From Takifugu bimaculatus (Eukaryota > Chordata > Actinopteri > Tetraodontiformes > Tetraodontidae): a stretch of DNA of 64,000 bases. The DNA lies in NCBI GenBank assembly GCA_004026145.2, contig CP034990.1, positions 11,894,947-11,958,946 of the forward strand, written 5' to 3'. Within the stretch, counting starts at the first letter, position 1. The number at the start of each line of letters is the position of its first letter. Below are positions 50,258 through 58,791 of the stretch, piece by piece. The translations under genes and the position numbers were made by a program. Under the pieces are notes generated by a model. The model was not told where the DNA came from and made no database searches. It was given only the letters and a program-made list of their open reading frames with translations.

Positions 50258-53200
50258 CGTAGCATAAATGGGCTATGTCTGGTGGCTATCTCTTAACATC
50301 TCCAAGTTTGGCTGCAATATTAATCCAGTCTTCAGCGCATCAAACAGTAGGCACAGGTTATTAGTGCTGGGTTAAAGCAAAGCGCTCTCTCTCTGTCTCA
50401 CGCACACACACACACCACCACTTCACCTCTGTGCCTTCTACCTTGTCCCCAAAGTTTGCGGTGGTGGCCTTGGTGTTGAGAGGCCATTTGTCAAAACCCA
50501 GCCCGCGTCTCCACTTGGCTCCTTTTAATAAGGCTACCTGGGCTGGGGGATTACACACAGACACACACTCACGGACACACACACACCCGTGTACTTCCCG
50601 CGGGGCTTATAAAAGTCCCATTAACATGCCAGCGCTCATTGGTTCTGACAGGTTGATCAATGAGATGCCCCCCCCCCACTCCTCTGACCCCAGGGCCGCT
50701 CTGACACAGAGGTCAGACACGATGGATCGCTGGACCAACACAACCCCCCCCTCCCCCGCCCCCTCTTATCTCTGGGCTGTTGCAGCTTGTTTATGCCACC
50801 GCATGTTCTGTTCCTGTGCTGATATCCCAGGATGCACCTGGTTCCCAGCGCTCACCTCAAGGATCGTATTTTACCTGAGACCCGTTTGGGTCGTGTCGCC
50901 GTGTAAACACAACAGCTGCTCCTGTAGCAGGTAAACGAGGGAATCCCTTTAACCTGGCAAAAACAGGCTGCTGCTTCAGACAAATAGTTTTATTCCTTTA
51001 TTTACTCTATATTTACTCCACGGAACGAGGCTCCGGCTCCGCCCAGTTCTGCTGGACGTGGGATTCGATGCCTAGAAGACTTAAATAATGTGCATTTAGC
51101 CGCACAGAGCGGATATTTCTGAGGTCCTGTTGACTCTGACTCTGTGCCTGTTGCTCCTCTCTAATTTGAGATTTCTTCTTTCCGTCTCCAGAGAAGCTGC
51201 TGTTATTCTTCTCAGCTTGCGAACTTCCTTCAGCTTATTCTAATTCAAATTTTCTGTGAGTGTTTTTTGCTGACTGGAAGCCAGAAAGAACACAGGTGTT
51301 TTTTAAGGAAATGTTCAGTTCTGTTCTGGGGAATTTCTCCTGATAGAACCGACCATGAATCTTTTCAACGTTGGCGTCCGTGAATCAGCTCCGGCTCAGT
51401 GAGGCAGAACCTTCTGTGTTCAGTAAACGCAGCTCTGCAGGGGGTAAATGAGGGTGAGTGGGTATGTGCATGTGTGCGTGCACGGACAGGCTCACCTGGA
51501 TCTGTTCACCTCGAAGGCAAACGGTCGACATCACCGACACTGAAGCAGCGCAAACACCAAAGAATCAAAGGGGACTTTACTAAGCAAGGTTCTACAGGTC
51601 TGACACTAGTTAGACCTGGATGTGTTTTAATATTGCAGAGGTTGAAATAGTGATCGGACTAGTGAGTCCGAGGAGGATCGAGTTAAACTAGAGGAGGGTC
51701 GAGTTAAACTAGAGGAGGATCGAGTTAAACTAGAGGAGGATCGAGTTAAACTAGAGGAGGGTCGAGTTAAACTAGAGGAGGGTCGAGTTAAACTAGAGGA
51801 GGGTCGAGTTAAACTAGAGGAGGGTCGAGTTAAAGTAGAGGAGGATCGAGTTAAACTAGAGGAGGGTCGAGTTAAACTAGAGGAGGATCGAGTTAAAGTA
51901 GAGGAGGATCGAGTTAAACTAGAGGAGGGTCGAGTTAAACTAGAGGAGGATCGAGTTAAACTAGAGGAGGGTCGAGTTAAACTAGAGGAGGGTCGAGTTA
52001 AACTAGAGGAGGATCGAGTTTAACTAGAGGAGGATCGAGTTTAACTAGAGGAGGGTCGAGTTTAACTAGAGGAGGGTCGAGTTAAACCAGAGGAGGGTCG
52101 AGTTAAACTAGAGATGGATCGAGTTAAACTAGAGGAGGGTTGAGTTAAACTAGAGGAAGGTCGAGTTAAACTAAAGGAGGGTTGAGTTAAACTAGAGGAG
52201 GATCGAGTTAAACTAGAGGAGGGTCGAGTTAAACTAGAGGAGGGTCGAGTTAAACTAGAGGAGGATCGAGTTAAACTAGAGGAGGGTCGAGTTAAACTAG
52301 AGGAGGATCGAGTTAAACTAGAGGAGGGTCGAGTTAAACTAGAGGAGGGTCGAGTTAAACTAGAGGAGGGTCGAGTTAAACTAGAGGAGGGTCGAGTTAA
52401 AGTAGAGGAGGATCGAGTTAAACTAGAGGAGGGTCGAGTTAAACTAGAGGAGGGTCGAGTTAAACTAGAGGAGGGTCGAGTTAAACTAGAGGAGGATCGA
52501 GTTAAACGAGAGGAGGGTCGAGTTAAACTAGAGGAGGGTCGAGTTAAACTAGAGGAGGGTCGAGTTAAACTAAAGGAGGGTCGAGTTAAACTAGAGGAGG
52601 GTCGAGTTAAACTAGAGGTGGATCGAGTTAAACTAGAGGAGGGTCGAGTTAAACTAGAGGAGGGTCGAGTTAAACTAGAGGAGGGTCGAGTTAAACTAGA
52701 GGTGGGTCGAGTTAAACTAGAGGAGGGTCGAGTTAAACTAGAGGTGGATCGAGTTAAACTAGAGGAGGGTCGAGTTAAACCAGAGGAGGGTCGAGTTAAA
52801 CCAGAGGAGGGTCGAGTTAAACTAGAGGAGGGTCGAGTTAAACTAGAGGAGGGTCGAGTTAAACTAGAGGTGGATCGAGTTAAACTAGAGGAGGGTCGAG
52901 TTAAACTAGAGGAGGATCGAGTTAAACTAGAGGAGGGTCGAGTTAAACTAAAGGAGGATCGAGTTAAAGTAGAGGAGGATCGAGTTAAACTAGAGGAGGG
53001 TCGAGTTAAAGTAGAGGAGGGTCGAGTTAAAGTAGGCAAAAAATAATCAGGTTCAGCGAGCCGTGAAACACTGGTTAAAGCGATCCATAAAATGGGCGGA
53101 GCCTGATTTAAAAGGTAACGAGAGTTCCCAACTGTTGGGGGGGTTGGGGAGCTGAGGGGTTAAGAGTGGCGCCCAGAGCGCCGCGGCGCCGCCACCCTGA

Positions 53201-53597
53201 TGATGTCCACTGGCCTAATTGAATATTGACTTTTTGCACATGAGGCTAAACGGTTCTGGTCGGCTCCGCCTCCTCCGCCATCTCCACCGGCGCCGCTGCA
53301 GTTTTCTGTGGGCGGAGCCATCTTTAGCCCTTCAACCCCCGTCTGGTTCCTCTGTGCAGCGAGACTGTCGGGCTAAAAGTCACTAATGCTCGGGAATTTT
53401 ACCCCGGAATCGTCGCGTCTGATGAAGCTCGCTGTGACAACAAACAAACAAACAAACAAAACACCTTTCTGAGCTTCCAGTTCTGTTCCATTGGTGTTCT
53501 CCTTCCCACTGTGTCTGCCTCCAGACGCGTTTACTGTGTTGCCACGGCGACGCATTCCAGATGGCGATCGTTGAGGCGAGACTGGGCTCTGAACTGA

Positions 53598-53628
<31 letters not shown>

Positions 53629-53709
53629 ACGAGCAGTCAGACCTGCTCACAGGAAACGAGCTCCGTTCTCCTGGACGTCATTAATCTCTGCAGAGGCGAA
53701 ACACACACA

Positions 53710-53753
<44 letters not shown>

Positions 53754-54064
53754 CATGGAGGGTGTGTGTTCACAGACGGGGCGAGAAGGGCGACCATGGT
53801 GCCGCCGCCACATCACACCGTGCATTCTGCTGGCCGTGGACCTCAGTTTGGTTTCTGTGTTCCTCCTCAGCTGCGTTCTAGAGAGTCCAGGCCTGAACGG
53901 CTCTCCTGTGATCCACTGCTCTCCTGTGATCCACTGCTCTCCCAGATCCCTCCCAGCAACAGTGGTTATTTCCATCTGAGAAGAGTCCTCCCAGTAATCC
54001 ATTAGACGTCCATTAGCTCCGATTTGTGTGATTATTTCTAATTAATCAGTTCAGTCTGTGCCCC

Positions 54065-54095
<31 letters not shown>

Positions 54096-55550
54096 ACACA
54101 TTTATCCAGCCGGCAGGATCTGAGGGAGCCACTCAGGACCTGATCTCCGTCCGCCGCCGTTGCCACGGCAGCAGCAGCTTGAGGCCTGTTTGCTGGTTAA
54201 AACAAAACAACAAGTTTCAGGTCATCGGTTTAATCATTTGCCCCCTCCTAACTCTACCCCCCCCCCCCGTTTACCCGTATCGATCGCCGCCTGAGCTCCC
54301 ATCACTCACCCCGATGGCCTGCGTGCGGAGCTCGGACATTATCGGGGTCGTTTCCCGTCCACGGCGCCGCCTCTTGACCACCTGGAGGCGCCTCGGCCTC
54401 GGACGCTCCCGTTCTGCCGGAGTTCTGCGGTGACGCTCCGTCTTCCTCTGTTATCGGCATCCCGCCACTGTGATGAATGGAAGGCGGTTTATCTGCCGGC
54501 CCGCCGCTCCGGCTCGGTGTTCTCCCCGCCACCCCTGCCCCCCCGCCGCCGCGGTGGGCGTGTACTCCGCGTCTGTTCCCGTCCACCCGTCCGTCATTTA
54601 GGCCGGACCACGCGGAGCCTCCCTCTGTGTCCGTCCGGGGACGCTGGAAGTCTCCCGGGCCGCCGTCCCTCATCCTCGTCAGAGGTTCGCTCAGTTCAAG
54701 TCCCAGACACGTGTTCGCCGAGGTCAAAGGTCGTGTGCTGCTCGTGATGGACGCTCCGTCTTGTCTTTGTTTGTGGTCGCGGGGCGACCCGGGCCGCGTT
54801 CCCCTTCGGAAGCAGCCGTGATGCTGTTTGAAGTGTGGGGGGTCCCCCCCCCCAACCGTCTGTTTCCATGGCAACGCCCGTGTGGGCGCCGCCGGTCTCA
54901 CCGCGCTGCTTTGTGCCGCAGGTCCCCCTGGTTTAACGGCTGGGGCTTCAACCTGCCGCGAGGACAGTCCCTGCTGGACAAGTGGAACCTCATCCCCGAC
55001 GGCATCGACATCCTGATGACCCACGGACCCCCCCTGGGTGAGTCAGCCACACCGAGCCGACGGCGGGCGGCGTTTTTGTGGGGTGTCGGGGGGGGCGGGG
55101 CATCAGGTGGCAGGTTGATATCTGTCTCCGCCCCTGCAGGGTTCAGAGACTGGGTCCCCAAGGAGCTGCAGCGGGTCGGCTGCGTGGAGCTGCTCAACAC
55201 GGTCCAGAAGAGGGTGCGGCCCAAACTTCACGCCTTCGGACACATACACGAAGGTACCCGCCGCCGCTCTGAGACACGCATCACTTCCTGCCACTGTTAC
55301 AGATGAGCACGCATGAAAGAACATCAAAGGCTTCTTCCAGAACCGGACTGGATTTAATTAACCGGGGCTTTAGGTTTGGTTGCTGGGCAACGAGCGGAAT
55401 GTTACCTGACTGTCACCTGCTCCCCCCCCAGGCTACGGGATCATGACCGACGGCTACACCACCTTCATCAACGCCTCCACCTGCACCATCAGCTACCAGC
55501 CCACCAACCCCCCCATCGTCTTCGACCTGCCCAACCCCTCCAGCTCCTGA
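23743..55550 (+). CDS. mpped2: Metallophosphoesterase domain-containing protein 2 (spliced, six coding exons)
   Basis: The coding sequence joins 23743-23855, 34302-34483, 38804-39029, 54922-55037, 55140-55253 and 55432-55550: 870 bases, 289 residues plus TGA. Every junction is GT-AG and in frame. The product is a class III phosphodiesterase-like calcineurin-fold hydrolase. Mammalian members cleave 2',3'-cAMP and bis-pNPP with Mn2+ and are expressed in fetal brain. Metal-site motifs are intact: D60-T-H62, G80-D81, G111-N112-H113-E114, H208 in MTHGPP, and G246-H247-I-H249. The N terminus (MAHGKVTITVDEYSSN) identifies MPPED2 rather than MPPED1. It lacks the few extra residues after MAHG in human (294 aa), so length is as expected. 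An in-frame TGA at 23707 and a strong Kozak context (A at -3, G at +4) fix the start. H247 aligns with Gly252 of mammals. No signal peptide or membrane segment is seen. Assignment is secure; the a/b duplicate status is not. Confidence 0.96.
25833..25899. repeat. (CA)n microsatellite in intron 1
   Basis: CA array interrupted by several CG dinucleotides. Confidence 0.9.
30324..30432 (+). mobile_element. Degenerate Tc1/mariner (ISRm11-like) transposase 3' fragment
   Basis: The stretch aligns by eye with the C-terminal part of a widespread fish Tc1/mariner-type transposase. It has a GATAAACTGG...GAGCCAGGACT block, then GACCTCACTCACCC and AAATGGGAGCAAATCCCAGC. Translated piecewise it gives D-K-L-G-G and, in another frame, D-L-T-H-P-F-V-G-K-W-E-Q-I-P, so at least one frameshift and a TGA break it. 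No terminal inverted repeats were found. The family name is from memory; class assignment is fairly likely. Confidence 0.6.
34302..34483 (+). CDS. mpped2: mpped2 coding exon 2 (residues 38-99)
   Basis: Encodes VDPIPYDTPKPAG, the first metal-ligand motif SDTH (D60, H62) and the second motif in LLHMGDF (D81). It ends FNDWL plus one base, donor TTAG|gtatgg. Residue 79 is Met, where the vertebrate family usually has Thr (HTGDF). Confidence 0.95.
34484..38803. other. mpped2 intron 2 (4,320 bp)
   Basis: Phase 1 intron with donor gtatgg and acceptor TCTCTTCTAG. It is mostly AT-rich unique sequence, with a short CA run (about 35,169-35,191) and an inverted-repeat structure at 37,327-37,401. No gene was seen inside. 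Confidence 0.85.
37327..37401. repeat. 14-bp perfect hairpin plus a third inverted copy
   Basis: TTAAGGTTTCCTCT (37327-37340) pairs perfectly with AGAGGAAACCTTAA (37346-37359) across a five-base AAAGC loop. A further segment at 37374-37401 is close to the reverse complement of the first arm and loop (TTAAGG...CTGCTTTAGAGGAAC), so alternative pairings are possible. Function is unknown; it may be a replication-slippage product or a MITE relic. Confidence 0.75.
38804..39029 (+). CDS. mpped2: mpped2 coding exon 3 (residues 99-174)
   Basis: Begins by completing Gly99, then GLPYEFKVVIAGNHE, carrying the third metal motif GNHE (N112, H113). It continues through YYRFPSVSKLKPEDFDNVQ and FRIYGTP, and ends with two bases of Trp174 at donor CATG|gtaagg. 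The helical region after GNHE is almost identical to that of other vertebrate MPPED2 proteins. Confidence 0.95.
40891..40937. repeat. (AC)n microsatellite in intron 3
   Basis: An AC array interrupted by two CCACACCC units. Confidence 0.9.
42546..42581. repeat. (CA)n microsatellite in intron 3
   Basis: CA array with one CG interruption. Confidence 0.9.
42615..42636. repeat. 9-bp perfect hairpin CATTACCTC/GAGGTAATG
   Basis: CATTACCTC at 42615-42623 pairs with GAGGTAATG at 42628-42636 across TGAT. It sits in unique sequence 30 bases after a CA repeat. Its ATTA/TAAT ends resemble homeodomain words. Function unknown. Confidence 0.6.
43051..43390 (+). other. Exon-like GC-rich block in intron 3
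   Basis: A CpG-rich stretch in AT-rich surroundings, preceded by a pyrimidine tract with two AGs (CTCTTTTAG and TTTCTTTTAG, the latter ending at 43050) and ended by a strong donor AAAG|gtgagc at 43390/43391. Two frames stay open across most of it, but neither shows a known domain. Spliced after mpped2 exon 3, it would add one residue change and His, then a TAA stop. It would therefore truncate the protein before H208. A cryptic or poison exon is possible but unproven. Confidence 0.2.
43857..43894. repeat. (TG)n microsatellite in intron 3
   Basis: Uninterrupted TG array of about 19 units, close after a short CA run at 43,809-43,820. Confidence 0.9.
47473..47488. repeat. Poly-C run (16)
   Basis: Sixteen C in a row inside mpped2 intron 3. 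Confidence 0.9.
48661..48679. repeat. Poly-G run (19)
   Basis: Nineteen G in a row on the transcribed-sense strand of intron 3. Confidence 0.9.
49451..49464. repeat. Poly-G run (14) after a TG repeat
   Basis: A short TG array (about 49,438-49,450) runs directly into 14 G residues. Confidence 0.9.
50210..50244. repeat. (TG)n microsatellite followed by (GA)n
   Basis: About 17 TG units, then a short GAGAGA run. Confidence 0.9.
51670..53035. repeat. Minisatellite: about 65 units of 21 bp
   Basis: The unit is GAGGAGGGTCGAGTTAAACT plus A, with common variants GAGGATC, GTGGATC, AAAGTA and AAACCA. Unit starts stay exactly in 21-base register: 51670 to 52615 is 45 units, then 12 more to 52867, then 8 to the end. 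No indel is needed, and variants are substitutions only. Because 21 is divisible by three, both strands carry long repetitive frames (plus EEGRVKL; minus LTRPSSS, up to 325 codons). These are broken by GTTTAAC and GGTTGAG variants and have no exon context. It lies wholly within mpped2 intron 3. Confidence 0.95.
53599..53750. repeat. Two (CA)n microsatellites
   Basis: CA arrays at 53599-53622 and 53700-53750 with 77 unique bases between. Confidence 0.9.
53904..53942. repeat. Two-copy 18-bp tandem duplication
   Basis: CTCTCCTGTGATCCACTG occurs twice in direct succession, followed by a partial third copy CTCTCC. Confidence 0.8.
54061..54100. repeat. Poly-C run (21) followed by (CA)n
   Basis: Twenty-one C then about nine CA units. 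Confidence 0.95.
54922..55037 (+). CDS. mpped2: mpped2 coding exon 4 (residues 174-213)
   Basis: Starts by completing Trp174, then SPWFNGWGFNLPRGQ, the family's WGF loop, and ends MTHGPPL plus one base of Gly213 (donor CTGG|gtgagt). H208 of the THGPP motif is the fourth metal-site ligand region. Third codon positions are mostly G or C. Confidence 0.95.
55038..55139. other. mpped2 intron 4 (102 bp)
   Basis: A short phase 1 intron with donor gtgagt and acceptor CCCCTGCAG. It contains a G-rich stretch near 55,080-55,100. Nothing else was seen. Confidence 0.9.
55140..55253 (+). CDS. mpped2: mpped2 coding exon 5 (residues 213-251)
   Basis: Encodes FRDWVPKELQRVGCVELLN, then VRPKLHAFGHIHE, ending at donor GAAG|gtaccc. 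The GHIH motif supplies H247 and H249. H247 is the residue replaced by Gly252 in mammalian MPPED2, so the fish site looks catalytically complete. Confidence 0.96.
55254..55431. other. mpped2 intron 5 (178 bp)
   Basis: A short phase 1 intron with donor gtaccc and acceptor CCCCCCCCAG. No other feature was seen. Confidence 0.9.
55432..55550 (+). CDS. mpped2: mpped2 coding exon 6 and stop (residues 251-289)
   Basis: Encodes GYGIMTDGYTTFINAST, then ISYQPTNPPIVFDLPNPSSS and TGA at 55548-55550. DGYTT is typical of MPPED2 (MPPED1 has DGTTT). All 39 sense codons read across this exon end in G or C. The C-terminal NPSSS differs from the mammalian NPQGS ending. Confidence 0.96.
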
Positions 55551-55556
55551 GGGCCG

Positions 55557-55617
55557 CAGCCGGGGGAGGGGGTCGCCGGGGGAGGGGGTCGCCGGGGGAG
55601 GGGGTCGCCGGGCGGGA
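55557..55617 (+). repeat. G-rich tandem repeat after the stop codon, G-quadruplex candidate
   Basis: Three copies of a 16-base unit (GCCGGGGGAGGGGGTC) start a few bases after the TGA, followed by GCCGGGCGGG. The sense strand carries at least six runs of five G, so the mRNA could form RNA G-quadruplexes. Confidence 0.85.
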
Positions 55618-56716
55618 TAAGCTCCTTTTTTTATAAATACATGGAGTTAAAAAAAAAAAAAAAAAAAGATAAAAAAAATCTAAGTGTTTCTTTGTAAACT
55701 TTTTGGTCCTCTCCGAGCTGTCGTCGGGGTTGAGGAGATATTGGGGGGGTCAGTGGCTATCGCCCTCAACTCTCCCGCAACAGGAAGTGATTCAAGTTTG
55801 AAGGGGGCGTGGCCGTGGGCGGAGTCACGCCGGGATTCTCCTTTCCTTTGGGGGATTTTTGTGGTTAAACAATCTTGCTCTTGATAAATATTGGTCAGAT
55901 CTGTAAGATAAACGATGCTTTGTGAATTTGTACAATTTCTTAATGTCGGGTTTGCGTCGACGGTGAACGCCATCGGGGTTCGTTTCTTCCGCTGTCCTCA
56001 TATTATCTGATATTTTCGTGTTTAGGTCTGTTTTGGAATTCTCGCCGGTTCCTCATTTCTCATTGGCTGACAGGGACGCTGCCTTAAACTAGCTTTAATG
56101 TTCTCAGCCGGAGCCCCTCCCACTCAGAGGAAAATCCTTATTTATTACCCACCTGACCAACGCAGGGACGGAAAGCTAGCAAATTACCAACAAAACCAAC
56201 TTTGTAGCCTCCCATCATGGATTTTTGATCTAATCTGGAAAATGTATGTATAAAATATATATATATATTATATATTCATGTTGTAAAACATCTGTTCTAA
56301 AAGTTGTGTTTGCCGGAGAAAAAAAAAAACAAATTTCTTTGCTGTTCCCATCAGAAGGACTTTTCTTTGCTTCTTTTCTCCCGACGTTCACGAGAGGGAA
56401 TCGAGTCACAATCCGACAGGTGCCGTCGTCCCTGGCAACGCACCTGCCTAAACATGGTTGAGCTGTCCTTTAATGTGTAAATCTGATAGTATTTGTGTTG
56501 CGTTGCTTTTTTTTTCTCTCTGATTTTGCACTGTGTGTAAATGCAATCTTGCTAGCACAAAAAAAAATGTTGCCAATAGTTGTCTCAACTGCTGCCACTG
56601 TAAATGCTCTTCTTCTGTGCTCCGTTCCTCTCGCTCTTTTATCTGATTGTATCCCTCTTCATGGAAATGTTAGTTCTTTCAGTTCATTGTGATATATTTA
56701 GCTGCCTTTATATGCA

Positions 56717-56722
56717 AATAAA
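56717..56722 (+). terminator. mpped2 poly(A) signal AATAAA
   Basis: A canonical AATAAA in TGCAAATAAAATTGCAAG, followed within 30-50 bases by T- and GT-rich sequence (GTCGGGGTTTCGAGTTTTT). It is the first strong signal after the stop codon. Confidence 0.75.
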
Positions 56723-58739
56723 ATTGCAAGATTTTTACTTATCGGTCGGGGTTTCGAGTTTTTACGAGCTTCTAACTGGACTCCAAGGTCACGATGAGCC
56801 TGTCATCCAACACTCGCTTTGAGAGGAACTGACCGTGGCGTTTCCAGACCTTCAACAATCACCTGTTCACCCAGCAGCTCCCACTTCCTGTCCCCTGCTC
56901 CCATCACTGGTTTCATCAGGTTTCATTCCACTTTACCTCTTGCTATCACAGACACCTCACGGGCCAAAAGAAAGGGTTGGGGGAGGGGGGAGATGTGGGG
57001 GCGCTGTCTCCAGCCTTTTCCCAACAACCCCCCCTCTCTCCTCGCAGCTACATCAAAGCGACTCAGCCAATTAACTATTCCCCGGAACATCTCCCCGCGC
57101 CCACCAGATCCCTGTGCACATTAGCATAATCCGGGCTAATCATATTAACGCGGGCCACATATGAGTGGGATGAGACGCCACTGGCTCAGTGTGCAACATA
57201 CGCAGCCGTGTACATCCATGTGTTTGTAAAACAGGTCATGATGCCATCTGATGTTCTTGAAAATACTAAACATTACATAATTATTTTTAACTTCTAATCC
57301 ATGCTAATAGAAGGCTGCCCTGCTAGTATGCGCGATAGTATATGTAGAAAGAAGCTAATCAATGACAGCTAAATGTTGGATGTCACACTGTTCAGTTTAG
57401 TACTAGTGCTAGCACTGCTAACAAAAATGCCCTTGTTTGTACCCTATCATGCTACATTTTATGCATCGGACAGAATCAGAACTTTAGCATGCTCAACATG
57501 CAAATAAAAGCTAATGGCTGCAAGGTTCAAACCCATTTTTGTGTAGAAAGGTTTCATATCTGCATGTTTTATTTTAATATGCCAAACCTGCAGAAATATC
57601 TTGGATATATCACCTGTTAGCCAGAACCTGCTGTGGTGCATTTAGGTCAGAGGAATCAGTAATTGTTAGTGGATTACTGGTGTTTATCTTGGTTCTGTTC
57701 GTGATCCCTCACATGTAGCACGTTTATATCTGAGTGTCATAAAGTTTCTCGCACGCAGCAGCAGCTGCTGGTGTTAGCCAAGTTAGCCTTTATCGGCCGC
57801 GCGTGTGGCGGGGGGGCTTCCTGTGGTGCCATGCGTGTTTATATGGATTTAATTGCCTGCCAGGGGTATTATTGTAATCTGGAACTCATTTAGCTGGAGT
57901 GGAGTCGCTACGAGGCGCTTCTCTGAGTCGTGTTCATCTCTCCCAGGTGGCTTCCGTCTGCTGGCCTGTTGGACTAAATATTTTATTGCTGCAGTTTTCA
58001 GGTTGAGGAAGTTTATATATTGAGAAAAAAAATCTGTGAATTGTTATTAAAATCTCCAGCCAGTGCTGTGAAGCTAATCAAAGGTAAAGTTCAGCTCTAA
58101 TGTGTTCGGTTCCAAATGTAAAACGTGATTCTGTTAAATTAAAAGCCCCCCCCCCCCCTCTAATTACTCTTCAGCTGTAATTATTCTGCCTACATGTTGG
58201 ATTGATGGTGTCATTTTTAAAGGAATCTCAGAGCTGATTAAAGCTGAAGTCGATTGACCCCGTAACCCGGGTAACAATGTGTGATTATCACAAGTGGATC
58301 AGCTGAATGACGGCACGTGATCACAGCCTCTTTACCTCTGAAACTATATAATTCACCTCCGTTGTGTCTTTTCTTTCAGTCAGTCTCAAATTGGATCATT
58401 AATTAGTTTTTAATTAAGGTTGCTCGCTCTTGGTCATCAGGCAGAACAAATACAAGAGGGTCCCTCTAACGTTTCCTGTTATTCACGGAGGAAAATCCCA
58501 TCATAAAATGCTAATTTTCTTCTTTTTTAGCAAAACTTCGGGCTAGCATACAGATTAAACCAGATCTCAAGAAAGGAGGGAACACTTCAGAAAATGGGCG
58601 GGGTTGGGACGGACGGGCAATCTGTAATGTGCATGTTTGAAGTATCCGATTCGTTTTGTGTAGAATTTCTGTGAAACCCTTCACTGGCGCCAGTGTTTCT
58701 TCCATTATACCAATGATGTAAACGCCTGGTGCATGCTCA

Positions 58740-58741
58740 CA

Positions 58742-58789
<48 letters not shown>
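58740..58789. repeat. (CA)n microsatellite
   Basis: About 25 CA units with one CCCA interruption. Confidence 0.92.

Positions 58790-58791
<2 letters not shown>

Larger units (their letters stand above)
39030..54921. other. mpped2 intron 3 (15,892 bp)
   Basis: Phase 2 intron with donor gtaagg and acceptor GTGCCGCAG. It contains CA/TG arrays (40891-40937, 42546-42581, 43857-43894, 50210-50244, 53599-53622, 53700-53750), long C or G runs (47473-47488, 48661-48679, 49451-49464, 54061-54081), a 21-bp minisatellite (51670-53035) and a GC-rich exon-like block near 43,051-43,390. From about 54,300 to the acceptor the sequence becomes very CpG-rich. Long frames in these parts are composition artefacts. 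Confidence 0.85.
55551..56745 (+). other. mpped2 3' UTR
   Basis: Runs from the stop codon to just past the poly(A) signal. It begins with a G-rich tandem repeat, then has an A-rich run at about 55,650-55,678, an AU-rich nonamer TTATTTATT at 56138-56146 (the type known to bind mRNA-decay proteins) and an AT dinucleotide stretch near 56,255-56,275. The end is inferred from the AATAAA and the following T/GT-rich sequence. Short frames inside are not genes. Confidence 0.7.

Noticed and set aside
51670..53035. CRISPR-like array
   Set aside because: The repeats are head to tail with no spacers; this is a eukaryotic minisatellite.
52062..53039. 325-codon minus-strand frame of LTRPSSS repeats as a protein gene
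   Set aside because: It lies fully inside the 21-bp minisatellite, where any frame stays open because the unit is divisible by three. There is no start context, splice site or non-repeat part.
54302..55024. 240-codon minus-strand frame opposite mpped2 exon 4
   Set aside because: It is a shadow of the CpG-rich sense strand with no domain; it includes the antisense of a proven exon.
57500..57540. tRNA B-box-like GGTTCAAACCC
   Set aside because: No matching A box, no cloverleaf arms and no terminator at the right spacing.
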